Source of the DNA: Hyperoplus lanceolatus
Taxonomy: Eukaryota > Chordata > Actinopteri > Uranoscopiformes > Ammodytidae
Length of the DNA stretch: 64,000 bases
Direction: 5' to 3'
Assembly: GCA_026929865.2 (NCBI GenBank)
Contig: CM049397.1
Location: 62,001-126,000 of the forward strand
The position numbers and the translations under genes are program-made. Below, piece after piece: positions 54,559 through 64,000 of this stretch (position 1 is its first letter; every line of letters begins with the position of its first letter). A model generated the notes under the pieces. The model was not told where the DNA came from. It saw only the letters and a list, made by a program, of their open reading frames with translations, and did no database searches.

Positions 54559-55151
54559 ATATAAATAAAAATTAATAATAAAAAAAGAAGCTGAGCAGGG
54601 AGCCCCTGGTGGTGCTGCTGGACCAGGATGGGCTGCCACATTGTGACCCTGGTGTCTGTCTCCTGTCAGTGGGACATCATCTGGGGTGGTCTCCAGAGTG
54701 CGTTGGTAGATGCCTCTCTCCACTGTCCACCGCATCGTCGCTGTAGTGGGTTTGCAGGGCTGAATTGACGGCTGCCATGTCACTAAGGTTTTTGGAAAAG
54801 GTCAAGAATAAGAGTGCATACAAAATAATACTTCTTTCTTCTTTTTTTGACAAAAGAAATCTCTGGACAAATTACAACAAAACATTTTAAATTAATAGAA
54901 ATCAAAGCTTTACAATTCTTTAACTTGCCTGTTATAAATACTGATGGTCAAGGGGGACCTCCTCCAGGGCAGACACCTCTGCCGACAGCTGGTCCCGCCA
55001 GTGAGCACCACTGGCTGCCTCCAAACCGTTCTCCCCTCATCCTCTGCCACATCCTCCTCAGGCTCATCCTCCTCCTCTGGGGCCATGATATCATGGAGTA
55101 TGGCACATGCTGTTATGACCTGAAATGGTAAAAATAAAATTTAAATAAATA

Positions 55152-55163
55152 AATATATATGTA

Positions 55164-55201
<38 letters not shown>
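55152..55201. repeat. (TA)n microsatellite in the last transposase intron
   Basis: About 20 TA units next to the acceptor of the last exon. The (TA)n expansion lies 30-80 bases from the 3' splice site on the minus strand. Confidence 0.9.
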
Positions 55202-55204
<3 letters not shown>

Positions 55205-56001
55205 CTCCTGATAAAAGAATTAATACTTTTTGATTTACTCTTCAAAATTTAAATAAAGTCCTGTTGAGTGATTACTTACGTGAGGTACTAAGATGTGGTG
55301 CACCTCCAGCGCTTGCACGAAGATGGCCCGGAACCTGGTTTTCATCATCCCAAAGGCACGCTCTATAATGGAGCGTGCCCTGGAGTGATGGGAGTTAAAG
55401 CGCTGGGCTCCCACACCTCATAGTGGCTGCTTGTATGGAGTGATGAGGGGTAGTGGGTGTTGGAGACACGGGTTCCCGCCGTCGGCCAGGATAAAGTGCC
55501 CTGGAGGAGGGTAGAGTGACCTCCGGTACAGGGGGCTCTGCCGGAGGACTTTAGCGTCGTGGACTGACCCAGGCCAGCCCACATAAGTATCTATAAAGCG
55601 ACCCTGATGGTCACAAACAGCTTGCAGGATAATGGAAGGGAACAACTTTCTGTTCCTGTAGCAGTGACCATCAGGGCCGCTCGGTGGCTTTATTCTGACA
55701 TGGCAGCCGTCAATTGCTCCAGCTACTCTGGCGAAGGCTTGATGTCGCCCCAGCCCTGCAAGCCCACGGGTCACTGCCTCCAGGTCCTCTGGGGTCTTCG
55801 GGAGGTAGATGACCTTAAGATAGGATAAGATCGGGGGTTAAAATGACATCGTAGAGGAAGCACGTAGTTCCAGGAGGCTCCGGTGATACTTTTCAGTTAT
55901 CCGATTACTTTACACATTTGCGTTGCAGAATTGTCATTTTTGGCGGTGGGAGTAACTCTGTAATGAGTTTGGACAACTATTTCTTTAAAATAACTGACAA
56001 C

Positions 56002-56617
56002 ATGACCAGAACCAGGCCAAAAAAGAAGCTCACAGGGCAGAGCGGGGAAGCTAACACCTTGGAAATGGCCGAGTGTGAAGATGCTAGCTGCAGCAGCACT
56101 GACACAGATATTTTCCAAGCAATGGATAAACTATCTGAAAACATCACCAAAGTCATCGACGCTAAAATAAACACGGTGCTTGCGGCTATAAGAGACCAAA
56201 CAACCCAAATTCAGGCTCTGGGAACACGAGTCGGCGAGGCGGAAGATAGAATTGCTGGCATAGAGACCACAACGGAGTCGTTGCAGGCCAAAGTCACAAG
56301 TCTGGAAAAACAAGTGAGCGGCATGTTGGAGCACATTGATGACTTGGATAATTGTGGGCGCAGATGTAATATTCGGGTTGTGGGACTGCACGCACTGGAC
56401 CACGCATCACTGGACCACGCATCTCTTTCTTCAACAACTACTCGGCAGCAGTGGTCAGGAAGCGCAAGGCATTTGATTCCGTGAAAGAGTGATTAAAGAA
56501 GATGGGTATCGTTTACGCATTGATCTACCCCGCCACGCTGAAATGGACGGTCAACGGGACGGAGAAGAGGTTTGACACACCGGAGGCTGCTGCGGCGTTT
56601 GTGGACTCTCTCGGTTA
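56002..56617 (+). pseudogene. L1-B ORF1, RRM region deleted
   Basis: Likely start MTRTRPKKKLTGQSGEA at 56002 (the open frame begins at 55918). A coiled coil follows: IRDQTTQIQALGTRVGEAED and TTESLQAKVTSLEKQVSGML. DDLDNCGRRCNIRVVGL opens the RRM, which is mostly missing: after LHALDHASLDHASL the frame shifts to the C-terminal domain NNYSAAVVRKRKAFDSVKE. A TGA follows, then LKKMGIVYALIYPATLKW and TPEAAAAFVDSLG at 56615. The short direct repeat LDHAS-LDHAS marks the deletion edge. RNA binding would be lost. Confidence 0.75.
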
Positions 56618-57045
56618 AGATGACAGGCTCTTCATCATTCTGACGGAAAAGTACTCTCTTTCTCCGTCCTACACTCTGATTATTGGACCGATATAACAGT
56701 ATGTAAGTACTCATGTGGCCGTGTTATCGATCTTTTTTATTTTATTTCTTTATAACGCACAATGTGGACTAAAGTTACATCTCTGTGTGAGGAGTGGGAC
56801 TTGCATTTATTCTATGGTTAGGCACGAGATAGCGCAAGGTGGAGCTGTCGGCTTTTGGCTGAGAGCAAAAGAAGGATTGTTATTCCCTGCATGTTTAACA
56901 AGGATTTCCCCCTTTCTTTATGGGGTTTGTTCTGTATGTGTTGTGTTTTTGTACTTGTTTTACCGTTTCTATGCAGCTCAGTCTTTTTTATTTTTCAGTT
57001 TTTTAAAGGGAATGTGCCAAGGTATTACAATAGGAATTTGAAGTA

Positions 57046-57743
57046 GTGGCAAATAAGCTATGGGTTTGCACCTGGAATATACGAGGGATTCATAACCCCA
57101 TAAAACGTAGAAAAGTACTTACCTTCTTAAAAAGGGAAAATATAGATATTGCACTGGTGCAAGAAACCCACCTTGATGACACAGAGCATTTAAAATTACA
57201 ACAGGGTATGTTTGGACAAGTATATTTTTCGTTTTTTATACTATACTTATTCGACGTACTTTGCCCTTTAAAATGGTGAAATGCCTCAAAGATAAAAATG
57301 GTCGTTATGTTATAGTTAAAGGTAGTTTACAAGGACAAGAGATTTTAATAATGAATGTTTATTATCCACCTGCGCACCCATTAGACTTTATCACTAAAGT
57401 GTTTGTGGACCTTGCAGAAATGAGAGCTGATACAGTAATTGTGGGTGGTGATTTTAATTGTATGTTAAATCCACTCATAGATAGGTTTCCTCATAGAGCT
57501 AAAGCTCCTTCTCCCCAAGCAAAAGCTCGCACTGCAATTTGTAACGATCTTGGATTTGATGATGTTTGGAGAAGTCTCCACCCTGCTAACAAAGAATATA
57601 CTTTCTTTTCTGCACCTCATGGTTGTCAGACCAGAATTGACTATTTTTTTCTGCCAAGAGCTCAATTGCAGTTAGTTTTAACTTGTCACATAGGTAATAT
57701 TGTTATATCTGATCATGCAAGTGATCTGTGCAAGTGGATATAA
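57046..57743 (+). pseudogene. L1-B ORF2: AP endonuclease in two frames
   Basis: 57046-57240 reads MANKLWVCTWNIRGIHNP and IDIALVQETHLDDTEHL (WNIRG; catalytic Glu in QETHL). After a frameshift with loss of a few residues near 57240-57280, 57261-57735 gives MVKCLKDKNGRYVIVKG, LIMNVYYPPAHPLDF, VIVGGDFNCMLNPLIDRF, TRIDYFFLPRAQL and NIVISDHA. All catalytic blocks of the L1 endonuclease are present apart from the junction. A second shift near 57715 leads to the RT N-terminus (57728-58069 frame). Confidence 0.85.
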
Positions 57744-59538
57744 AACTTCCAGTTTCGTCATATCAGTCTCGACAATGGCGACTTAACACTGTTATTCTTA
57801 AAGATAATACTTTTACATCCTACTTTTCCACTGAATTTAGAATTTTTCTTTCTATTAATTCACAATCAACAGATAATCCCTCACTTTTATGGGAGACCTG
57901 CAAAGCATATGCAAGCGGTTTGATCATATCATTTTCTGCCACTAAGAGGCACCAAAACTTAGAGAAGCAAAAATCTCTACAGGCTAAATTATCAGTTAAA
58001 GAAAAAGCTTATATTAGTTCACCAACTCCTATTTTGGGAAAGAGATATCTGCTCTCAGATCAGCTATAAATTGTCAACTTACTAAAGAGGCAGAAAAAAA
58101 CATTAGATATACCAAACAGAGGTTTTATGAGCACGGTGACAAACCAGGGAAGTGTCTTGCATACCTAGCTAAAAAAAGAGTAGAATCCCAGTTTATAGCA
58201 GCAATTATGAAGGACAATGGCGTTAGAGTGTATGAAAATAAATTGATAAATGACTGCTTTAAGGAATACTATACAAATGTATACGCCTCAGAACAGACAA
58301 ATGATGCACCTCAACTAATGGAAGGCTTTTTTACACAGATCGATCTCCCAACAATATCAGAAGAACAAAAATGTTTACTAGATGGTCCAATCACTAGAGA
58401 TGAAGTATTGAATGCTATTAAAAACGGTTCCGAATATTATAAAGAGTTTAAAGACCTGCTTATAGGACCACTACTTCAAATGTTTAATGATTCGATTTCA
58501 ACTACAGAATTACCACAAACTCTTAAGGAGGCTAACATATCACTTTTATTGAAAAAGGGGAAGTGTCCTGAGTCCTGTTCCTCCTATAGACCCATAGCCC
58601 TCTTGAATGTAGATCAAAAGTTGCTTTCCAAAATACTAGCCACTCGTCTAGAGGACATTTTGCCCACCCTAATTAAAGAAGACCAAACTGGTTTTATAAA
58701 AGGCAGGAATTCAACTGATAATATTAGACGTCTTTTCAATGTTATCCAGGCCTTTGAACAAAAATCCATGACCAGTCTTGTGCTTTCTCTGGACGCGGAG
58801 AAAGCGTTTGACCGAGTTGAATGGTCATTCTTATTTTACACATTAGAAAAATTTGGACTTGGTAGGAATTTTATAAAATGGGTTAGAATTCTATACAGTG
58901 ACCCTCAAACTGCAGTTTTAACTAATGGGTTAAGATCAAAATGCTTTCCTACACATAGAGGTACAAGACAGGGTTGTCCCTTGTCTCCTCTCCTGTTTGC
59001 CCTGGCCATAGAGCCATTGGCTGTGGCCATTAGAATGGATCCCTCTATATATGGCTTACAGGTTGGGGAAAGATGTCATAAAATAACTCTGTATGCTGAT
59101 GACGTCCTTGTGTTTTTATGTCACCCTGAGACCTCAGTCCCGGCCCTCCTTAAGATGATTAACGTATTTAGTACATTTTCTGGATACAAGATTAACTTAA
59201 ACAAATCAGAGGCTATGCCCTTGGGTAGTCTTAAAACAATACCTAATACTATACCACCCTTTCCTTTCAAATGGTCGCCCTCTGGTTTTGTCTATTTAGG
59301 TATTTTTATCACCCCATCATTTAGTCAGATGTACAAATCCAACTTTGTCCCATTATTTGGGAAAATAAGACAAGATCTAGAACGTTGGGATTCACTCCCT
59401 GTTTCTTGGTTAGGAAGAATAGCTCTGATTAAAATGAATGTGTTACCCATATTACTTTATCCCGTTCAAATGATTCCTATACTGTTTTCGAATAGGGCCT
59501 TAAAAGATTTGAATAGCTGGCTCAGTTCATTTATTTAG
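57744..59538 (+). pseudogene. L1-B ORF2: reverse transcriptase lacking motif 0
   Basis: The linker frame 57728-58069 has LLWETCKAYASGLIISFSAT. A shift near 58030-58080 leads to RRFYEHGDK-type sequence and then the long frame from 58207. RT blocks: SISLLLKK-like NISLLLKKGKCPESCSSYRP, IALLNVDQKLLSKILATRLE, DQTGFIKGRNSTDNIRRLF, LSLDAEKAFDRVEWSFL, GTRQGCPLSPLLFALAIEPL and catalytic YADDVLVFL (59092-59103). Between AIK and YYKEFKDLL the NKAPGPDG motif seen in L1-A is missing: 12 residues fewer, in frame. The frame stops at a TAG at 59536-59538. Confidence 0.85.
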
Positions 59539-60643
59539 AGTAAACGCAGACCTAGATTAAAAATGGCAGTTTTGCAGCTGCCAAGTTCCATGGGCGGCCT
59601 TGATTTGCCAAACGTTAAAATATATCAGCTTAGTGCTCATTTGAGGTTTATATCTGAGTGGTTAAAGAATTCGACATCTTCTATTTGGCTAGACATTGAA
59701 TCATCTTTGTCAAAATGTAAATTACAAGATTTGTTATTCTTTAAGAATTTTAAGAACATAAGAGATAACTGTACCAATCCAATAACAATAAATGCTCTGA
59801 AGGCTTGGCGATCAGCCCGTCGTCTAGAAGGGAGGCTCAAATTGACTTCCATGTTTACTCCAATAAATAATAATCTTGATTTTTCACCGGGAATGATGGA
59901 CTCATTCTTCTGGCAATGGCATGACAAAGGCATAACCAAACTTGGAGACTTGTTTTCAGATAACGGTTTAATGTCATTTGAACAATTGATAAAGAAATAC
60001 CAACTTCCAAAACAAGATTTTTTCCGTTTCTTACAAATAAGGCATTACATTACTAAGAGTACAACCCTTATTGAACACCCTGAGATTTCTGCTGTTGAGA
60101 AAGTGCTGTTTCAACCTTCAGGAAAGGTGTCTGTCTACTACTGACACACAGAGGATCAAGGGTGTGTGTGAGAAGGAATTATCAGTTAATATTGATGACG
60201 AGACATGGATGGATATTTGGAGTTATGCTAAAAAGATTTCCATCTGTACTCGGGCAAAAGCAATCCAGTTAAAAATAATACATAGGATTCATATATCTCC
60301 TAATCGCAGGCATTCTTTCAACCCAGCACTTTCTCCTCTGTGTCTTAAATGTAAAATAGAAATAGGTACCTTAACTCATTGTCTATGGTCATGTCATAAA
60401 TTACGGAAATACTGGTCTGACATTTTAAGTGAAATTGAAAAAATATTTGGTATGGAATTAGAAATGGATCCAATGTGTTTGCTATTAGGTCTACCAAGTA
60501 GAAGTATACCTTCTAAATCTGGCAAAAGGTTATACAACATTCTAACTTTTGCTGCTAGAAAAAATATATTATTACAGTGGATTAATGATAAGAGTCCCTC
60601 TGTTAATGGCTGGTGGAATATTTTACTGGAGTTGATCCTGTAG
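59539..60643 (+). pseudogene. L1-B ORF2: C-terminal region with CCHC zinc knuckle
   Basis: After the TAG the protein continues SKRRPRLKMAVLQLPSSMGG, LDLPNVKIYQLSAHLRF. A frameshift near 60110-60135 then leads to TQRIKGVCEKELSVNID, FNPALSPLCLKCKIEIGT and LTHCLWSCHKLRKYWSDIL. CLKC..THCLWSC is a CX2CX8HX4C knuckle, the usual end of L1/Tx1-like ORF2 proteins. The frame ends LLELIL at 60641. A 3' UTR of about 320 bp follows with the end ATTGTTAAAAAA. Confidence 0.8.
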
Positions 60644-61700
60644 AATATCTCACAAATATTATACATCACAAAGTGGACCAATTCTACAAAATCTGGCATC
60701 CCTATTTGAACTATCTTGGACCGGACCATTCTTTGATAATTGCACAAGGAGTCTCCTAAACCTGAACATGTGAACGGTGACTTTTGATCGGCCTGAAATG
60801 TGAACTGTTTCCTGTGGCCTCAACCTAATCTCTGTTGACTTGAGCTGTACTTTGTATTTGTTTATTTGTTTTTGTTTGTAAGTATTGTTTGTATATTTGT
60901 GGTGCTTCTTTGTAATGTTTTTGTTGAAAATAAGAAAAGCCAATAAATATATTGTTAAAAAAAAGATAGGATAAGATAAACTGTATTAATCCCACACATA
61001 GGAAAATGCACTTGTCACAGCAACTCAAGAGTCAAAGGTATGAGTGATGAAATCAATAAATATATACTTTGTGGCAAATGGCCACAGTGACCCTGTGGAC
61101 GATGTGGTGGACAGTAGAGTGAGGAATCGCAAACACCCTGGAAACCACCCTGTATGATGCCCCACTGGCCAACCAGAACAGGAACACCAGGGTCTCGATT
61201 GTGGCACCCCATCCGTGCCTCCGCTCCTGGTGGAGGATGTCCAGCAGCACCGCCAGGGCCTCCCTGCTCAGCCGGAAATCGGCTCTGGTGTCCTGGCCAT
61301 TAAAATATTGATCCAGGACCGGAACATTTAAATTGACTCTGCAGTACAGGGGTCTGGTCTGGTTCAGGGAAAAGAAAAAGGTTTAAACAATTGCTGGATA
61401 TTAAGTGTGGAGAGCTTAGATAAGGCTTAAATATATCTAGGCTACCTGATAACTGTTAGATATGAAAGTAACCCAACCTGTTTTAGCTGATTAATGACAA
61501 AACTATTTTAGATTTTTTCAATAGCCTAAAGTAAGGTTGGTACTATTTTAAACATGTAGGCTAATATAGGCCTATAACATATTACATTAGGCTATATGTA
61601 TTATATATAGCCGGAGAAAAATTACCCGCCGGCTCCGGCGGCGAATCCTCTCCAACTCCTGCAGCTCTAACTCAAATATTATATTATATATTATATATTT

Positions 61701-62057
61701 ACCAAGCCAATTACAGGGCACACACTAATAACTTTTTTATTGAAGGTAGAATTCTCAAATTACGTGATGTGGTAAATTACCACACAGTACAAATTATTTA
61801 CAAGGCTTCAAAATAAAAGCCTTCCTAACAGTTTACAAGTAATGTTTGAAGACAGAGAAGTTTCGCATGATTTAAGAAGAAAAGATAAATTCACTGAGAA
61901 AAATATACGGACCACACTTAAATCCTTTTCGATTTCTGTAAATGCTATTAAGCTGTGGAATGGACTTGATGAAGTTGTCACATGGAGTTGCAGTTTGCGC
62001 AATTTCAAAGCAAATTATGTTTCAAAAATTATTGAAAATTACAGACTAATAACCTGA
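61701..62057 (+). pseudogene. LINE ORF2 C-terminal remnant
   Basis: Frames QANYRAHTNNFFIEGRIL and MFEDREVSHDLRRKDKFTEK, FSISVNAIKLWNGLDEV and IIENYRLIT (stop at 62055) are joined by a frameshift near 61810. FSISVNxIKLWN is the conserved C-terminal box of CR1/I-type LINE ORF2 proteins. It lies directly at the broken right end of the Harbinger element. The family was not resolved. Confidence 0.5.
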
Positions 62058-62335
62058 GCACAATGTCAATGTCACTTTCATAACAATATTGTAACGAATA
62101 ATACAGGCCAGCAGACAGACTTGTTTTTGAATACTTTTGCAGAAGTGTTTAGACTACCAGTTAAGAAATGGAACAGGCCAAATATAAGGCCACTTCACAC
62201 TTTATACACTTGGCATTGTCACAGAAAAACTGAACTGTGCTGAACTGATCTTACAAGCTGAAGCAATTAGATTAAAATTGACAGTGTATTGGACTGCAGA
62301 TTCTTAAAAAAACAAATAAATAAATGTATATGTAT
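62058..62335. other. Gene-free stretch
   Basis: Probably the 3' UTR of the preceding LINE remnant. No motif was found. Confidence 0.35.
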
Positions 62336-62368
62336 ATATATGTACATATGTATATATATGTATTTTAT

Positions 62369-62428
<60 letters not shown>
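62336..62428. repeat. (TA)n / (TATG)n microsatellite
   Basis: Imperfect TATG/TACA units pass into about 30 TA units. The Ile/Tyr-repeat frames on both strands are its translations. Confidence 0.95.
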
Positions 62429-62432
<4 letters not shown>

Positions 62433-62482
62433 GTTTTTTGTTTTAATTTTATTTTCTGTAACAGTAACTGTGTATCTGAATC

Positions 62483-63806
62483 CAGGGCCGTCGTATAGGG
62501 GGTAAAGGTTATGACGATTATAAGGGCCCACAGCCAGCTAGGGCCCACACAGCCCCCAGTAGAATATATGACAAAATTATTATGCATACAGTGAACTAAT
62601 ATATAATCATACGAATGATTCCGAATTTAAACAAAGCCACAAGTCATACAATATTCTAATTTTAATAATTTCAATAACCCCCTTGGCCCCTTCTTAAAAA
62701 ATGGTTTGGTCCACCCCGCGGTTCGTTCTTCCTCATTGGAATTAAGTGAGCGCGAGCGAACTCCAGCAGGCCCCCAAAAAAGCTCGCACCAGAAAAGAGT
62801 TGAGAAGGAGGTCAGGAGTAGGATATGAGCAGCAGAGCAGGGGATCAAAAACTTTTTTTCTAAGAATGGTGAGAGTAAAACTACAGAGGGAGGCTGAAAC
62901 AATTAGCCTACTACTTGTTCATTCATAACATTACCTTGGACGGGGCGCAGGCTGGACCCTACGTTAGCTGTCATCTGGCCGCGCTACACTGATCAAGTCA
63001 CCAGTTCATAAAAAAAATAAAAAATAAAAAATAAAGTCGCCAACTATAACTGAACGTTACTACTACAGTGACTGTGTTTTACACATATTACTGTGTGACA
63101 GTGCTCCAGTATGCGCCCATTCAGAGGCTGCATTGAATTGTACCATGACGCATTCAACTTCTACTCGGTAATTATGAGCATCTGACGATGGTCAGTTACG
63201 TTCAGGGCCGTCGAACTGCGGTCAGGCTTGGGGGGCCCAAGGCAGAGGGGGGCTGCACCCCAAAAAAAAACTTGTTTTTTAATTTTTTAATTTTTTTTAC
63301 TGGCTCAGTATAGGCCCCTGATCTTTGAAGGCCCCAACATTTTTTTATTTAGGAAGATAAATATACATTATCTATAAATTATTCCAGAAAATATTACTAA
63401 ATAGGAAACAGTTGATTTACCCTTAGTTTTCTTCTCAAAGTGCACCAGATTGATGAATTTTATATTTTACATTATAAAAAAAATCTTCCGGGGGAGCATT
63501 CCCCCGGACCACCCTAGAAGGTCCAGGGTCCCCAACACAGTCTCCCAAATTCCTGTGAGAAACACGGTGTGTGTGCATGGTTATTAAGAGTCTTAGACCA
63601 GGGGTTGTGTTCAAGTACGCGTAATGATCTGGTCATTCGTCAATAGAAACATTGTGTTGTTATCTGGCTCGGAGAGGGACCAGTCACTCATACGTTTTGG
63701 ACTATAGACAAACATAGCTTTTACATGTTTGTATTGTAGGACCGCCTCTCAGAGGGCCCATCAGGACTTCCTGTATAGGGGCCCAGAATTTGGTGCAACG
63801 CCCCTG
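62483..63806. mobile_element. hAT element with 8-bp TSD TCTGAATC
   Basis: It starts CAGGGCCGTCGTATAGGGGG and ends GGTGCAACGCCCCTG. Flanks are TCTGAATC at 62475-62482 and 63807-63814, an exact 8-bp duplication. A second CAGGGCCGTCG with a GGGGGGCCCAAGG segment at 63203 suggests a related copy nested or duplicated inside. A short coding-like stretch at 62746-62928 includes KTFFL and a basic/coiled sequence, perhaps the N-terminus of a lost transposase. The rest is non-coding. Confidence 0.75.
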
Positions 63807-63814
63807 TCTGAATC

Positions 63815-64000
63815 CGAATTTGATGAAAATGGGGGCGGGACCTGATAAGCCTTTGGCTTCTTCCGTCTCCCTTCGGACAACACAAAGTATGATGTATGAA
63901 TATTTGCAAGAGAAAATTGTGTATTGTGTGGAATTGTCCGAAAGAATAATAAATAAATAAATAACTCTAATAAAATAAAAAATAACAAAACAGCAACGTG
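63815..64000. other. Gene-free window end
   Basis: AT-rich sequence with an (AATA)n stretch near 63945-63965. No feature is supported. Confidence 0.4.

Larger units (their letters stand above)
55832..60962 (+). mobile_element. L1/Tx1-like LINE copy 'L1-B', near full length, 15-bp TSD
   Basis: Flanked by AAGATAGGATAAGAT at 55817-55831 and 60963-60977, an exact 15-bp target-site duplication, with an A-rich 3' end (TTGTTAAAAAAA). 5131 bp with 5' UTR, ORF1 and ORF2 through the C-terminal zinc knuckle. It is inserted in the pyrimidine tract of a Harbinger transposase intron, in the opposite orientation to that gene. Several frameshifts and deletions show it is not active. Confidence 0.9.
52150..61676. 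mobile_element. PIF/Harbinger transposon (two-gene), right end lost
   Basis: Convergent genes for a Myb/SANT-like DNA-binding protein (plus) and a DDE nuclease (minus) are the standard PIF/Harbinger gene pair. Each has a plausible poly(A) signal facing the other (AATAAA at 54161; minus-strand AATAAA at 54553-54558). The left end lies near 52150 (GGGGTTGCGGTCTACGAAGG, subterminal repeats of AAGGCTGCA). The right terminal repeat is missing, cut near 61680 by AT-rich sequence and a LINE remnant. Without the L1 in its intron it is about 4.4 kb. Confidence 0.75.
54932..61676 (-). pseudogene. PIF/Harbinger DDE transposase (HARBI1-like), L1 in its intron
   Basis: Minus-strand exons: partial 61676-61626 (ELQELERIRRRSRR), 61358-61068 (97 codons), 55813-55280 (178 codons) and 55119-54932. 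All joins are phase 0 with GT..AG borders. Exon 2 has RVNLNVPVLDQYF, DFRLSREALAVLLDIL and a helix-turn-helix TIETLVFLFWLASGASYRVV. Exon 3 has GAIDGCHVRIKPP (Asp 1), VGWPGSVHDAKVLRQS (Asp 2) and ARSIIERAFGMMKTRF (Glu). The full DDE triad is present. Damage: TGA at 55418-55420 (probably from CGA), an in-frame loss in ITACAILHD..MAPEEED, and a one-base deletion in the last exon before EAASGAHWRDQLSAEVSAL. The N-terminal exon is truncated. The 108-bp intron between exons 2 and 3 now holds a 5.1-kb L1. Confidence 0.85.

Overview
The window is vertebrate, almost certainly teleost, nuclear DNA. It has long (GT)n and (TA)n microsatellites, spliced exons with GT..AG borders, and several retrotransposon clades together with hAT, piggyBac, PIF/Harbinger and Tc1/mariner DNA transposons. 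There is no prokaryotic gene organisation. Most apparent open frames are retrotransposon pieces or chance translations. All family assignments were made by eye from motifs, terminal repeats and target-site duplications (TSDs); nothing was searched.

Host gene: three short minus-strand exons (21714-21812, 21569-21608, 4619-4764) join in phase. They encode a Ser/Pro-rich linker followed by the start of the PTB domain of an APBA/Mint/X11 adaptor, closest to APBA1. A fourth in-phase candidate lies at 40227-40342. The 5'-3' order runs right to left, so the rest of the PTB domain and the PDZ exons would lie beyond base 1. Much of the window is therefore probably transposon-filled intron of this gene.

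Layout. 1-4.6 kb: TE exon fragments, a 159-bp tandem repeat and a LINE 3' end. 8.2-10.96 kb: a 5'-truncated L2-like LINE (minus). 12.6-14.9 kb: composite element copy A, which carries a broken Tc1 transposon. 15.6-16.7 kb: a Harbinger-type MITE. 18.9-20.3 kb: a long-inverted-repeat element with 8-bp TSDs that contains a LINE 3' coding end. 22.95-28.85 kb: an L1/Tx1-like LINE (L1-A) broken by a hAT MITE and a Harbinger-type insertion, and cut off by composite copy B. 28.85-34.82 kb: copy B, invaded by a 3.3-kb Rex1/L2-type LINE and a piggyBac MITE. 35-51.7 kb: nested MITEs, a tRNA-derived SINE, a candidate CTCF motif and a possible first-exon donor. 52.3-61.7 kb: a two-gene PIF/Harbinger transposon (Myb/SANT-like gene plus strand, DDE transposase minus strand) whose short transposase intron holds a nearly full-length L1 (L1-B) with a 15-bp TSD. 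61.7-63.8 kb: a LINE C-terminal remnant, (TA)n and a hAT element.

The most informative content is the nesting, which dates insertions relative to each other: L1-A, then composite copy B, then the Rex1/L2 LINE and the piggyBac MITE. Every transposon gene read here is broken or truncated. I see no clearly new cellular system. The best leads are the Harbinger/L1 intron insertion, the duplicated composite element and the apba1-like exon chain.
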